From: Valencia hispanica
Taxonomy: Eukaryota > Chordata > Actinopteri > Cyprinodontiformes > Valenciidae
DNA: 64,000 nt
Direction: 5' to 3'
NCBI GenBank assembly: GCA_963556495.2
Contig: OY747707.1
Coordinates: 5,391,001 to 5,455,000 of the forward strand
Made by a program: the position numbers and the translations under genes. This document shows positions 56,801-61,749 of the stretch, piece after piece (positions within the stretch are counted from its first letter, which is position 1; each line of letters opens with the position of its first letter). The notes beneath the pieces were generated by a model. It did no database searches and had not been told where the DNA came from. It was given only the letters and a program-made list of their open reading frames with translations.

Positions 56801-57527
56801 GTTAGATGTTGTGGAGATAAATTCAGAGAGGCCAGACCGAGATGGTTTGGACATGTTCAAAGGAGAGACGACGATTATATTGGTAGAAAGAGGCCGAGGT
56901 TGGAGCCACCAGGCAGGAGACGGTGAGAAAGACCAGAAAGGAGATTAATGGATGTGGTGAAAGAGGAGATGAAGTTAGTTGATGTGAGGGTGGAAGATGG
57001 AGAGGATAGGACTAAATGGAGACAGATGATTGGCTGTGGCAACCCCTGAAGGGAAAAGCGGAAAGAGAAGAAGAATTTGAGGCTTTTTTTCCTTTCTCTA
57101 AGTCCATCCTCCTTTGTTGCATTACTCATACAATCCACTAGATGGAGACATTTATCAGCTAACACATTGTTATTAGCTCTGATCGTCTCAGTTCTCCTTA
57201 AAAGACCCAGCAACACTTTACTTTATCCCAGGAGATGATATTACATCAGAAAGGTAATCTTCACAGCCACTAATGTGTTTACGCCTCTAAAAGAAAAAAT
57301 CCTGAAATTCTTTAATATTGACTGACAGCAAACAGCAGCTCCAAAGGAATAGATTTGAAATGTTTTACTTGTGTAGAAAAATTTAACTTCTCCACACCAA
57401 TTGAGAGTAAAAACAATTAAAATAAATGAAGAAATGATGAAATATTACCTGTTTCTCGAAAGGTTCCCTTCTGCTCTGTAGTGTCCAGTGGTGGTTGTGG
57501 AATGGGCGGATGAGACTCAACGGTTTG
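20643..57527 (-). CDS. col18a1: col18a1, collagen alpha-1(XVIII) chain, 36 visible coding exons, 5' end missing
   Basis: Collagen XVIII is a secreted multiplexin of basement membranes; its C-terminal endostatin fragment is anti-angiogenic. The visible exons encode 1029 residues (numbered here from the first visible codon): N-terminal non-collagenous linker (1-30), interrupted Gly-X-Y domains (about 31-741), trimerisation domain (742-784), hinge (785-855) and endostatin (856-1029). Assignment to XVIII rather than XV rests on the MRGIRGADF stretch in endostatin and on matching interruptions such as DDMED and VSVPGPP. Most exons start with a Gly codon in phase 0, many have lengths that are multiples of 9, and all use GT-AG. 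The summed length is 3091 bases, one more than a multiple of three, because the exon at 41225-41303 has an extra base. The TSPN domain and signal peptide are not seen. Candidate minus-strand AATAAA signals lie at 20135-20140 and 19998-20003; the 3' UTR end is unresolved. Confidence 0.96.
20962..21077 (-). CDS. col18a1: col18a1 visible exon 35: endostatin, middle part
   Basis: 116 bases, residues 922-959 plus two bases of a Trp codon. [13 protein letters not shown] and [13 protein letters not shown] match endostatin. The first residue is Asn where human endostatin has the zinc ligand Asp76. Separated from the previous exon by a 6.6 kb intron containing an L2-type LINE. Confidence 0.97.
21120..21490 (+). 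mobile_element. LINE reverse-transcriptase fragment
   Basis: Broken frames read [31 protein letters not shown] and [11 protein letters not shown], the classic fingers and YADD motifs of a non-LTR reverse transcriptase of the L2/CR1/Rex lineage. Plus strand, in the endostatin intron. Confidence 0.8.
21987..25003 (-). pseudogene. L2-type LINE ORF2: endonuclease and reverse transcriptase, broken
   Basis: The APE endonuclease is at 24350-25003 ([44 protein letters not shown]). The linker is at 23514-24047 and the reverse transcriptase at 21987-23426 ([53 protein letters not shown]). Frame breaks near 24350-24400 and 23430-23515 separate the pieces, so it is not functional as read. Confidence 0.9.
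25437..26324 (-). pseudogene. L2-type LINE ORF1 (esterase-like)
   Basis: 295 codons uninterrupted from ATG at 26324. A short coiled region ([20 protein letters not shown]), then a basic stretch, then an SGNH-hydrolase-like C-terminus ([39 protein letters not shown]). Esterase-type ORF1 proteins are known in CR1/L2 LINEs. The usual nucleophile Ser position reads GS here; activity is unproven. Confidence 0.75.
27682..27879 (-). CDS. col18a1: col18a1 visible exon 34: endostatin, first part
   Basis: 198 bases, residues 856-921. [29 protein letters not shown] and [12 protein letters not shown] are nearly identical to human endostatin. It contains the first conserved Cys (residue 879) and the His equivalent to endostatin His11. 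Confidence 0.98.
28284..28690 (+). repeat. Dispersed repeat, copy inverted relative to 58130-58640
   Basis: GACAGCCTAGTCTCCCAGCT, GGATGCTACTGGTAGCCATG, TTTCTACTGTAGCTGCATGA and CATAAACATTCTGCATGTG occur in the same order as their complements in 58130-58640. No coding capacity. Lies in the intron before endostatin. Confidence 0.75.
28895..29074 (-). CDS. col18a1: col18a1 visible exon 33: protease-sensitive hinge
   Basis: 180 bases, residues 796-855. Starts [15 protein letters not shown] (human DNEVAALQPPVVQL) and continues as a disordered Pro/Ser/Asp-rich linker ending ADSSESG before GTGAGT. In mammals this region is cut to release endostatin. It is shorter than the human hinge, and no exon for the human HSHRDFQPV stretch was found between here and the next exon. 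Confidence 0.93.
29165..29197 (-). CDS. col18a1: col18a1 visible exon 32: start of hinge
   Basis: 33 bases encoding [11 protein letters not shown], residues 785-795, phase 0; corresponds to the human QLEARTPLPRGTD region after the trimerisation domain. Confidence 0.85.
29310..29438 (-). CDS. col18a1: col18a1 visible exon 31: trimerisation domain
   Basis: 129 bases, residues 742-784. Contains [21 protein letters not shown], aligned with the human trimerisation segment around [21 protein letters not shown]. In multiplexins this domain brings three chains together and starts triple-helix folding. Confidence 0.96.
29530..29594 (-). CDS. col18a1: col18a1 visible exon 30: last triple helix
   Basis: 65 bases, residues 720-741: [11 protein letters not shown] triplets, SPGLSSG. 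I used the acceptor TTGAAG rather than the later CAG because it gives the correct phase and restores VSVPGPP (human ISVPGPP). Confidence 0.9.
29718..31255 (-). mobile_element. Tc1-like transposon, decayed, split by a hAT element
   Basis: Minus-strand remnant [20 protein letters not shown] and [14 protein letters not shown] at 29723-30000 is a Tc1 transposase core. The other part continues at 30740-31250 (N-terminal half and terminal sequence), separated by the hAT element at 30003-30731. Confidence 0.75.
30003..30731. mobile_element. Non-autonomous hAT transposon
   Basis: 729 bp flanked by a perfect 8-bp duplication TTCTAGAG (29995-30002 and 30732-30739). Termini TAGGGGTTCCCAAAG and the complement of CTTTTT...GTGCATCCCTG are hAT-like. 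No transposase. Confidence 0.88.
31331..31490 (-). CDS. col18a1: col18a1 visible exon 29: 160-bp collagen exon
   Basis: 160 bases, residues 667-719 plus one base. [24 protein letters not shown] and a tail [12 protein letters not shown] align with human GPKGESIRG, GPPGIGYEGRQG and PSFPGPHRQ. Confidence 0.95.
31780..32450 (-). mobile_element. Probable decayed Tc1-like remnant
   Basis: Sequence such as TTTGGGAACGTTGTCCCGCT, GACCTGTGTCCAGGTTTC and CAGTTTGGGTCTTATGTCAG resembles reverse-strand parts of common fish Tc1-type elements. No intact frame or termini. Confidence 0.4.
33085..33435 (+). mobile_element. LINE reverse-transcriptase fragment
   Basis: Broken frames read [20 protein letters not shown], then remnants of [19 protein letters not shown]. 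This is the start of a non-LTR reverse transcriptase of L2/Rex1 type, on plus, antisense to col18a1. Confidence 0.7.
33436..33950 (+). promoter_or_regulatory. Intronic promoter-like unit, probably from a retroelement
   Basis: Within 100 bases: an inverted CCAAT (ATTGG, near 33560), a direct CCAAT (ACCAATGG, near 33573), a perfect CRE (TGACGTCA, 33582-33589) and a TATA-like CTATAAGAAG at 33612, followed by GGCGGCGGCC. The unit ends near 33920-33945 in AAAAGCGCTATGTAAATAAG, like a LINE 3' end. It could be a short retroposed unit carrying its own promoter, on the strand opposite to col18a1. Activity is inferred only. Confidence 0.4.
34078..34209 (-). CDS. col18a1: col18a1 visible exon 28: 132-bp collagen exon
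   Basis: 132 bases, residues 623-666: [20 protein letters not shown], an interruption [10 protein letters not shown], then GPP triplets. Matches human [25 protein letters not shown]. Confidence 0.94.
34300..34334 (-). CDS. col18a1: col18a1 visible exon 27: short interruption exon
   Basis: 35 bases, completes a Gly codon then [11 protein letters not shown] (residues 611-622). It restores phase 0 and corresponds to the human FPFDFLQLEAE-type interruption. Confidence 0.85.
34416..34469 (-). CDS. col18a1: col18a1 visible exon 26: collagen repeats, split codons
   Basis: 54 bases, residues 593-611 with split first and last codons: [19 protein letters not shown]. The 3.9 kb intron upstream holds the antisense L1-type LINE. 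Confidence 0.9.
34595..37241 (+). mobile_element. L1-type LINE, 5'-truncated, with 17-bp target duplication
   Basis: Flanked by identical 17-bp repeats AGAAAGTTAACATTTAA (34578-34594 and 37242-37258). It ends in an A-rich AATAAATAAATATATAAAAA tail. Antisense to col18a1 in the intron between visible exons 25 and 26. The perfect duplication suggests a fairly recent insertion. Confidence 0.93.
34647..36948 (+). pseudogene. L1-type reverse transcriptase, broken
   Basis: Reads [58 protein letters not shown], a TGA at 35169-35171 in place of a sense codon, then [10 protein letters not shown] in the same frame. A frameshift near 35690 is followed by [10 protein letters not shown], then further breaks, and a C-terminal Cys/His stretch ([19 protein letters not shown]) at 36478-36948. 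The layout fits the L1/Tx1 lineage; the endonuclease is missing by truncation. Confidence 0.9.
37490..38240 (+). mobile_element. LINE endonuclease fragment
   Basis: Broken plus-strand frames: DFCLTETWL, then [37 protein letters not shown]. This is an APE endonuclease C-terminus of the L2/Rex1 type. Separate from the L1 element that ends at 37241. Confidence 0.75.
38419..38449 (-). CDS. col18a1: col18a1 visible exon 25: 31-bp microexon (predicted)
   Basis: 31 bases reading [10 protein letters not shown] plus one base, phase 0 in and phase 1 out. It sits only 95 bases from exon 24, with a TTTTTCTAG acceptor and GTATGG donor. It is needed because exon 24 ends in phase 0 while exon 26 begins with two bases of a split codon. 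Human has a short acidic/serine stretch (AESS) in this place. Not supported by an exact homologous match, so slightly less certain. Confidence 0.72.
38545..38619 (-). CDS. col18a1: col18a1 visible exon 24: GPP helix and interruption
   Basis: 75 bases, residues 558-582: GVAGPP, GPP triplets, then AIPLDPFN, equivalent to human GMRGMPGPPG to TPVYDSNVF. Ends phase 0. Confidence 0.92.
38828..39230. repeat. Fold-back MITE-like repeat
   Basis: 38828-39047 is largely self-complementary (GCTGAATCAAAT..., CTGCTCCAAC and complements; ends TGGTTTCCAACCC and GGAGTTGGAGACCAC). 39050-39230 looks like a second, diverged half. A related fold-back is at 60926-61075. Confidence 0.6.
40064..40237 (-). mobile_element. 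tRNA-derived SINE (family 1, copy 3)
   Basis: Reverse copy of the SINE at 10019: on minus it begins GGGCATCGCGTGGCGTAGCA, passes GGTTTCGATTCC and ends in AAATAAAGGCCACTAGC. Confidence 0.8.
40807..40878 (-). CDS. col18a1: col18a1 visible exon 23: 72-bp collagen exon
   Basis: 72 bases, residues 534-557: [16 protein letters not shown] then GGAGYGYP, matching human GRPGMNGLKGEKGEPG. Confidence 0.94.
40963..41016 (-). CDS. col18a1: col18a1 visible exon 22: 54-bp collagen exon
   Basis: 54 bases, residues 516-533: [18 protein letters not shown], close to human GPYGRPGYKGEIGFPGRP. 54 bp is the classic collagen exon unit. Confidence 0.94.
41101..41136 (-). CDS. col18a1: col18a1 visible exon 21: 36-bp collagen exon
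   Basis: 36 bases encoding [12 protein letters not shown], residues 504-515, phase 0. Confidence 0.9.
41225..41303 (-). CDS. col18a1: col18a1 visible exon 20, with an apparent 1-base insertion
   Basis: 79 bases; 78 would be expected (residues 478-503). The first 21 bases read GEKGEAG in the frame set by the previous exon. The rest reads [18 protein letters not shown] only after a shift of one base, at a run of three T on the minus strand (AAA at about 41280-41282 on plus). Human has GEKGEPGSIFSPDGG here, so both halves are homologous. Read literally the frame reaches a stop within about five codons. A consensus or homopolymer error is the simplest explanation; a real lesion or a rescue by a downstream AG (before GCTTTG) is possible. 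Confidence 0.85.
41379..41438 (-). CDS. col18a1: col18a1 visible exon 19: 60-bp collagen exon
   Basis: 60 bases, residues 458-477: [16 protein letters not shown] then YGLK. Ends phase 0 (AAG then GTAAGC), so the next exon should also start in phase 0. Confidence 0.9.
41575..42290. repeat. Composite dispersed repeat, unknown family
   Basis: 41575-41720 shares sequence with 19140-19290 and 56575-56715 (GAAGGCCGTCCGTCATTTTT, TTGGTGCAGACGCA). 41940-42250 is the opposite-strand relative of 11516-11840. Both are in the intron between visible exons 18 and 19. Confidence 0.55.
42291..42427 (-). mobile_element. tRNA-derived SINE (family 2, truncated copy)
   Basis: On minus: GGCGACTGTGGCTCAGTGGG, TAGAATAGTTGGCTTG, GGTTCAATTCC. 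It matches the 5' end of the element at 6626. Confidence 0.75.
42912..42947 (-). CDS. col18a1: col18a1 visible exon 18: 36-bp collagen exon
   Basis: 36 bases encoding [12 protein letters not shown], residues 446-457, phase 0, donor GTAAGT. Confidence 0.9.
43213..43302 (-). CDS. col18a1: col18a1 visible exon 17: helix end and interruption
   Basis: 90 bases, residues 416-445: [15 protein letters not shown] triplets, then QIVYQPPDN, matching human GDPGKDGVGQPG to VVYVSEQDG. Confidence 0.93.
43501..43536 (-). CDS. col18a1: col18a1 visible exon 16: 36-bp collagen exon
   Basis: 36 bases encoding [12 protein letters not shown], residues 404-415, similar to human GPKGDRGSRGEK. Phase 0. Confidence 0.9.
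43740..43920 (+). mobile_element. LINE fragment (RT core)
   Basis: Decayed GVPQG-x-ILG and a YADD-like GCAGATGATACACAG segment of a non-LTR reverse transcriptase, plus strand, in the intron upstream of visible exon 16. Confidence 0.5.
44039..44137 (-). CDS. col18a1: col18a1 visible exon 15: 99-bp collagen exon
   Basis: 99 bases, residues 371-403, eleven uninterrupted Gly-X-Y triplets. Decayed plus-strand LINE fragments lie in the introns on both sides. Confidence 0.92.
44270..44410 (+). mobile_element. LINE fragment (RT C-terminus)
   Basis: Reads [20 protein letters not shown], a typical C-terminal segment of L2/Rex1 reverse transcriptases, followed by TGTAAAGCACTGTATGTG. Lies on the other side of visible exon 15 from the fragment at 43740. 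Confidence 0.6.
44460..45580. other. Intron, nothing recognised (44460-45580)
   Basis: Intron between visible exons 14 and 15. AT-rich; no further exon or clear repeat boundary seen. Confidence 0.5.
45590..45616 (-). CDS. col18a1: col18a1 visible exon 14: 27-bp collagen exon
   Basis: 27 bases encoding GPPGLPGHP, residues 362-370, phase 0, donor GTGAGT. Confidence 0.87.
45838..45909 (-). CDS. col18a1: col18a1 visible exon 13: DDMED interruption
   Basis: 72 bases, residues 338-361: [13 protein letters not shown] followed by resumed triplets. The DDME motif is shared with human COL18A1 at the same place. Confidence 0.92.
46374..46505 (-). CDS. col18a1: col18a1 visible exon 12: collagen repeats ending in an interruption
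   Basis: 132 bases, residues 294-337: Gly-X-Y triplets to GPPGPPGPG, then HRVGF. The donor GTGAGT after VGF joins it to DDMED in the next exon, as in human GLPAGF-DDMEG. Confidence 0.92.
46806..46850 (-). CDS. col18a1: col18a1 visible exon 11: 45-bp collagen exon
   Basis: 45 bases, residues 279-293 ([15 protein letters not shown]). The donor reads GTCTGA, weaker than its neighbours, but frame and triplets continue. Confidence 0.85.
47355..47417 (-). CDS. col18a1: col18a1 visible exon 10: collagen repeats
   Basis: 63 bases, residues 258-278, seven uninterrupted Gly-X-Y triplets starting GLPGLPGND and ending RGEK. Phase 0. Confidence 0.9.
47578..47700 (-). CDS. col18a1: col18a1 visible exon 9: Gly-Pro-rich helix plus interruption
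   Basis: 123 bases, residues 217-257. A run of GPP triplets, a serine-rich interruption ([10 protein letters not shown]), then helix again. Donor GTAAGT. Confidence 0.92.
47799..47849 (-). CDS. col18a1: col18a1 visible exon 8: non-collagenous interruption
   Basis: 51 bases, residues 200-216, [17 protein letters not shown], equivalent to human LTFIDMEGSGFGGDLEALR. Acidic interruption between triple helices. Confidence 0.93.
47928..48005 (-). CDS. col18a1: col18a1 visible exon 7: end of a collagen domain
   Basis: 78 bases, residues 174-199: GDRGEGQ, then Gly-X-Y triplets, then a non-collagen tail TGFRS, matching the human GDKGDPG to PSFRHDK transition. Confidence 0.9.
48096..48158 (-). CDS. 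col18a1: col18a1 visible exon 6: collagen repeats
   Basis: 63 bases, residues 153-173, seven Gly-X-Y triplets beginning [14 protein letters not shown], close to human [12 protein letters not shown] chose the first AG (before GGG) rather than the AG six bases further in because it keeps the triplet phase and the human match. Confidence 0.9.
48258..48284 (-). CDS. col18a1: col18a1 visible exon 5: GDPGEDGKT
   Basis: 27 bases, residues 144-152. The peptide GDPGEDGKT almost equals GDPGEDGKP in human COL18A1, a strong anchor for homology. Phase 0 both sides. Confidence 0.93.
48379..48576 (-). CDS. col18a1: col18a1 visible exon 4: collagen repeats with an interruption
   Basis: 198 bases, residues 78-143. 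Two Gly-X-Y runs flank an interruption reading [16 protein letters not shown]. Donor GTGAGT. The order of repeats and interruption fits the first collagen domains of COL18A1. Confidence 0.92.
48640..48980 (+). repeat. Retroelement-like tail
   Basis: Ends with GCGGTAATGCACCAATTTTT, GTTTGCCAGCCACCAATAAT and an AGAAGAAG tail. The GGTAATG...TTTGCC part resembles the ends of the element at 7388-8156. Class unsure. Confidence 0.4.
48998..49743. mobile_element. Non-autonomous hAT transposon
   Basis: 746 bp. Termini CAGTGTTTCTCAAACTATGG and the complement of TTTGCGAAACACTG. 8-bp duplication GGCTAATA (48990-48997) and GGCTAAAA (49744-49751), 7 of 8 identical. No transposase. Confidence 0.85.
49752..50890. 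other. Intron, nothing recognised (49752-50890)
   Basis: Part of the 4.3 kb intron between visible exons 3 and 4. Open frames here are short and show no family motif. Confidence 0.5.
51055..51420 (+). mobile_element. Tc1-like transposon fragment (N-terminal)
   Basis: A frame from about 51154 reads [31 protein letters not shown], the helix-turn-helix region of a fish Tc1-type transposase, preceded by GATGTATAAAATCCAGC typical of its leader. Several stops follow; no catalytic part. Confidence 0.7.
51485..52060. repeat. GGGCTGGG-GATAT type dispersed repeats
   Basis: Two units starting GCTGGGGGATAT (51488) and GCTGGGTGATAT (51689), each followed by AT-rich CGATATCG/TTTAATCTT sequence, resemble common fish interspersed repeats. 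No coding capacity. Confidence 0.4.
52836..52862 (-). CDS. col18a1: col18a1 visible exon 3: 27-bp collagen exon
   Basis: 27 bases encoding GEPGEKGAK (residues 69-77), phase 0 both sides, AG acceptor after a T/C tract and GTATG donor. Isolated in long introns: 4.3 kb to the next exon. Confidence 0.85.
53269..53393 (-). CDS. col18a1: col18a1 visible exon 2: start of first collagen domain
   Basis: 125 bases, residues 27-68; phase 1 in, phase 0 out. After a short TVAA lead it runs into [20 protein letters not shown] charged Gly-X-Y repeats, comparable with the GLKGQKGEPG start of the human triple helix. Confidence 0.9.
54150..54720 (-). mobile_element. Tc1-like transposon fragment (catalytic part)
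   Basis: Minus-strand frames read [20 protein letters not shown], then [14 protein letters not shown]. This is the middle of a Tc1 transposase, with broken frames on both sides. Confidence 0.75.
55118..55545 (+). mobile_element. L2-type LINE fragment
   Basis: [23 protein letters not shown] and [15 protein letters not shown] segments with many breaks, same family as 18212-18964. It stops abruptly where the next element begins. Confidence 0.8.
55548..56565. mobile_element. Candidate DNA transposon, unknown class
   Basis: Begins GCTGCAGTAGGTAACTTG and ends near 56548 with TTAGTTACCTGTAC, an imperfect inverted match. The interior is GC-rich and contains a 77-codon basic/acidic open frame at 55889 ([20 protein letters not shown]) of no known family. 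Similar AGCTGCAGTAGGTAAC ends occur in other fish repeats. Confidence 0.4.
56575..56712 (+). repeat. Dispersed repeat shared with 19140-19290 and 41575-41720
   Basis: TTGCACCAAGTGGTCAGAGG, AAAATGACAGACGGCCTTCA and GTTAACGCGACCCCTG occur in the same order as at 19165-19285 (same strand) and inverted at 41575-41720. Confidence 0.6.
56713..57075 (+). mobile_element. LINE 3' end fragment
   Basis: Reads [38 protein letters not shown] and MDVVKEEMK, a C-terminal signature of some non-LTR reverse transcriptases, then a short tail ending AAAGAGAAGAAGAA. Clade not certain. Confidence 0.7.
57449..57527 (-). CDS. col18a1: col18a1 visible exon 1: N-terminal non-collagenous linker
   Basis: 79 bases, residues 1-26 plus one base; starts phase 0, ends phase 1. 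Proline- and threonine-rich ([20 protein letters not shown]), as expected just before the first collagen domain. The acceptor is a T-rich tract ending GCAG and the donor is GTAATA. The next exon supplies two bases that complete a Gly codon, so the junction is in frame. No upstream partner exon could be identified with confidence. Confidence 0.8.
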
Positions 57528-58129
57528 CTGCAGAAAAACACAGATCCACATTTTAAAGCAGCAGCAAATGGAGAGTGATTCTGCTGTGTTTTTTGCCATC
57601 TCTACCTCCCACTGAGAAAAGCCTCTGTAAACAAAACGCTCAAGCATGGGAAAAAGTTTCCCCCTGTAAACATTAATCACAAACCCAAATGAGTCATGTT
57701 CTGCAAACTGCTTTAATGTTTGAAGACTGGAAGGGAGTTCTGCTTGTCCAAACTATCCCAAATGTCTCCCAGCTCCGCAACGAGCTTCTCACAACACAAC
57801 TGCTTCAACACGGCACGCACAAATGGAGCGCCTGTTTTCTTTCATTTTATGGTAATATACTTTGCATGTGTCAGACAGCTTCATGTTTGCCTAGCTGAGG
57901 TGGTGAAGGAACCCACAACCAGGAAATATGGTCATCAGATCTTCAGATACCAGAATAAAACCTTTGCTTATCTGGTACAATTCAGCTAAAAAGAAAAAAA
58001 ACGGAAAAAAAAAAACTAATCCATTGGAGATAAATAAAAAACTTGCAAAATGTGGCAACATATTATGTGTACACTAGGGATGTAATGATACATGTATTCA
58101 TATTTTTCGTTACGGCCCTGTACCGCACT

Positions 58130-58640
58130 AATCCAGCTTTTTTCTACCTGAACACATGCAGAATGTTTATGTGCAGAACTAAGAGTGCAGCGCAACTTTA
58201 AAAAGGGACACCAAAACAAAACAGAAAGGACTCCCAGCTATCACTAAACTCTATTTGGGAACATTAATGGTTTCTCATGCAGCTACAGTAGAAAAAGACA
58301 GATGGACCAAACCAGAACTTTGTCAGCAATAAGGTCCATAACACGCTCTGCACTCCACTGACCGACTCACCTGAAACAATGTCAAGCTGAATGGAAACAT
58401 CTCTGATACTAGAGAAAAACCAGCTGACGTCCACATGGCTACCAGTAGCATCCAATCAGCCCAAACTCCTTATTTTGGATCAAATGTAGGTCGGTGGAAT
58501 CCCTGTTGATGAGAAGGTATTTTCCCAACAGCTGCCCATGCTGCATTCAAGTACAGCTGGGAGACTAGGCTGTAGAAATTTCAAAACAATGCCAACGTGA
58601 TTTAAGCATGTTTTATTCTGAAATATGGACAACGTATGGT
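58130..58640 (-). repeat. Dispersed repeat, inverted copy of 28284-28690
   Basis: Reverse complement of the repeat at 28284-28690 in the same order, probably about 80-90 percent identical by eye. Confidence 0.75.
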
Positions 58641-58719
58641 TTTCAAGTGGTTATATTGTTTTCTACTCTGGCTATGTCTGCTTGTACTATTTTGTTTATT
58701 AAGAAAAAAACTCCAGGTC

Positions 58720-58842
58720 AGGGGCGTGGCGTGGTGTAATGGTTAAGACGGGCGCCCCATGTTCAGAGACCTTAGTCCTCAAAGCGGTTGTCCCGGGTTC
58801 AACTCCTCCCCACTGACGTTTACCGAATGTCTTTTCTCCCAC
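58720..58842 (+). mobile_element. tRNA-derived SINE (family 1, truncated copy 4)
   Basis: GGGGCGTGGCGTGGTGTAAT, GGGCGCCCCATGTTCAGAGA and GGTTCAACTCC, then truncated in the body near TCTTTTCTCCC. Confidence 0.8.
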
Positions 58843-59684
58843 ATTATGATGCTGCCACATCCATGTTTCATTGTAACAATGTATTTTTTTAAATTTTCTC
58901 CAGGTCTAGATATTTTCTCTGGAGGAAAACAATTCTGTCTTGCATCCATACTGTTGAGTCCAGGCATATGGAGAACATAAGAGATTATTGTCACATATTC
59001 CTGCAGCTCACCAGTGTAGCTATCAGCCTCTTCACAGCCTCTCCTGTTTGCTTTCCTTCAAGACAACGGTTAAGTTAAAACACGGCTTTCTAAAACAGTT
59101 GATCCGTTTTCTCTTCTGTGGCTTCGCTTCTGCAGAGGACATCAGTCATATATGACTGTGGATTGTTTGAGTCGCTATGCTTCTGTTTACTCTCTGAAAT
59201 CACACTGCGGTTCTTTCAGTCTCCAGTCAGCCAGCCTATAAACTCATCAGGCTTTTGAGAGGAAATGAGAGCAGCAGAAGCAGATTTCTTTTCTTTTTTT
59301 CCACTAAAACCTTGGATTGTTCCCTTTGGAATAAAGACAGAGTGTAGAAACACTCAGCGCAGAGGATGAGGAGGAAATGAGGACCACCGGAAGGTTTAAT
59401 GTGTTGCACGGCACTAACTAAACTAACAATCCTCCCTCGCCAATCTCTGCTATTTTGACTTGATTTATGAATTATTGTGACAGAGAACACCCTGGTCGCT
59501 CCCACCATCCATCATGGCAGCTAATGACAGATGGGAGGCTGAGATGCTTAGACAGACGGTGTTGATGGGTTTCTTGCTAGTAAAGATATCGCGCCTCCAC
59601 AGCCACAGTGCAACAGGGCGCTAGTTTAATGTTCGGCCTCTGGAGAACCACGAGGAAGACCTGCTAAAATCTAAAGGTCCAGAC

Positions 59685-60486
59685 CAGCGGTCTGCAACCT
59701 TTACAAACCCAAGAACCATTTTTGCCCTCAGTCCAGCTAAATGAAACTCGTTTAGAGCCCCTAATGTTATATGACCTTTAGAAAAAAGAAAACGCATCAT
59801 TTCTGAGGAATATCCACCTAAGGAAATGTGTTCTTTTATTTAAAGAACCACCATTATCGTTATATTTTTAGGTTTTAAGATAAAGAGAAACATGCAAGTT
59901 TTGCAGAAAGAGGATGAAAATTTTTTCTCTGATTTCAAATGTGTTTTTTTTAAAGCACATAGTTTTCATGTCACACATCATGACAAGAAAACAAGAAATA
60001 CAGTAACATCTCAGTAAATCAGAAGATGCGTTCTGATGAGGCCAGTTGTTCAGACTAAAAGTAACTTTTTTAAATAACAAGGGTATGAACATACTTCATA
60101 CTTCATTAACTCTACGTTTCTAGATCTATTTTTTAAATGGGCTGATGTAATATTCTAATCTTAGATGTTATGTTTTCATCAGCTGTAAGCAGAAAATAAT
60201 CTAAACTAATATATAGAATATATAGATGGGTTTGAAAACATCAGTCAAGTTATCGACATGATTTTTTTGAAAGATTTTTCTAATTAATCAATATTATATT
60301 ATATGGTATATTTATAATAAGACAAATATAAAAAAAATTACTGATCCTTTTAGTGTCATTCTATCGTGGAAATACAATTCAGTTGTTCCATGAAAAACTG
60401 CTTATATCTGTATTCAGAAACATTAACTGGTTCGTCTACCATATTGAGCCACTTGCGGCTCCGGAGCCGCAGGTTGCAGACCCCTG
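59685..60486. mobile_element. Non-autonomous hAT transposon
   Basis: 802 bp flanked by a perfect 8-bp duplication GTCCAGAC (59677-59684 and 60487-60494). Termini CAGCGGTCTGCAACCT and the complement of AGGTTGCAGACCCCTG. No transposase. Confidence 0.9.
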
Positions 60487-60699
60487 GTCCAGACATTTAG
60501 AAAATGAGGCAACAGCGGTTTGCTTTCCTTTGGTGTGGGAACCCTCTGCTTGCAAAAGGCAACCGTCGGATGGTTAAACTCCAGCCAGAAAACAGAGCTC
60601 CACAAATGTGCTGCTTTTGGTGTTTTGGATCAACACATGGATGACTTTTGGCAATAGGACAGATTTTAGCTGTCTCCTTTGATATTTCCAAGGTTTAGA

Positions 60700-61075
60700 C
60701 TAGGGATGCACGATATATCGGCATCAACATCGGTATCGGCCGACGTTAGGCGTTTTTTAACATATCGGCATCGGTCCGATAAGTAACAGAGGGCCGATAT
60801 TAACAACCGACGTTTATTTATTTCCATCTTTTTGACGTTTCTGTCTGTCTTTCGGGGGGTGGGGTGTTATCCATGTGGTGTTTGTTTGGTCATGTGACAG
60901 CAATAGAGATACCATTATGCAACTTTTGGATGCATCCCTACTCCAACACACCTGAATCAGATGCATGTCTCCTTACCAGACATCTGTAGAACTGAATGAG
61001 ATGCTGATGGATGGATTCAGCCATTTCATTCAGGTGTGTTGGAGAAGTAGCTTTAGAAGTCTGGACTTGGGCACC
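60700..61075. repeat. Dispersed repeats
   Basis: 60705-60830 contains CACGATATATCGGCATC and repeated ATCGGC-type units known from fish repeats. 60926-61075 is a fold-back (ACACCTGAATCAGATG / CATTCAGGTGTGTTGGA) related to 38828-39047. Confidence 0.45.
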
Positions 61076-61499
61076 CCTGCTGTGGATTGTCCAGAGTCTT
61101 GGTTTCCTCTCTGATGGTCTCTTTGAAGATTTTCTACAGGATGTACATCTGGACCCTCTCAGGACCATGACAGAAAGTTGATTTTGTGTCAGCGGAACTA
61201 CTTCCGAGTTGTTGTGGTCGTGTTTCAGATCATTATCCTGCGGAAAGACCCCGTGACTCCTTTTCAGTTATCTGTTGGCGGCCTCCAGATTTTAGATTTA
61301 AAATATCTCAAAGACTTAATGATGCCGTGTACTCTCACAAGGTTCCTAGGGTCTTTGAAAGAGTATGAGGCCCACAGCATTATAGATCATCCACCATACT
61401 TATAGTAGTATCAGATGCTTTTCCACATTCCCATCCTTTGTTTCACAGCAGACCCATCTGGAGTGTTTGATCCCGAAAACCTCAATCTGAGTCCCATCT

Positions 61500-61745
61500 G
61501 ATCAAAACTTATTTTATTTGTATAGCACACTTTCAACAACAAGGTAATTCAAGGCGCTTTACATGATTAAGGGGTAAAATAAAAACAGCAATAAAGCATT
61601 AAAAATACACAGAACATAATACATCAAAACATTAATCAAAGGCTGCGCTAAACGGATATGTTTTTAGTTGTGATTTAAATAAACTCAGTATTTCAGAAGC
61701 TTTGCAATTGTCTGGAAGTTTGTTCCAAAGAAGGACACCACTTAG
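61500..61745 (-). mobile_element. L2-type LINE 3' end fragment
   Basis: TTTATTTGTATAGCACACTT is followed by the 3' untranslated part and the reverse of a C-terminal segment. Same family and strand as the element at 21816-26540. Confidence 0.8.
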
Positions 61746-61749
61746 CTGC

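Noticed and set aside
20643..57527. COL15A1 instead of COL18A1
   Set aside because: The endostatin domain contains MRGIRGADF and the collagen interruptions match COL18A1; collagen XV lacks the MRGIRG stretch as I know it.
57689..57989. Plus-strand coding exons upstream of col18a1
   Set aside because: Two overlapping frames in different phases without splice signals or known motifs.
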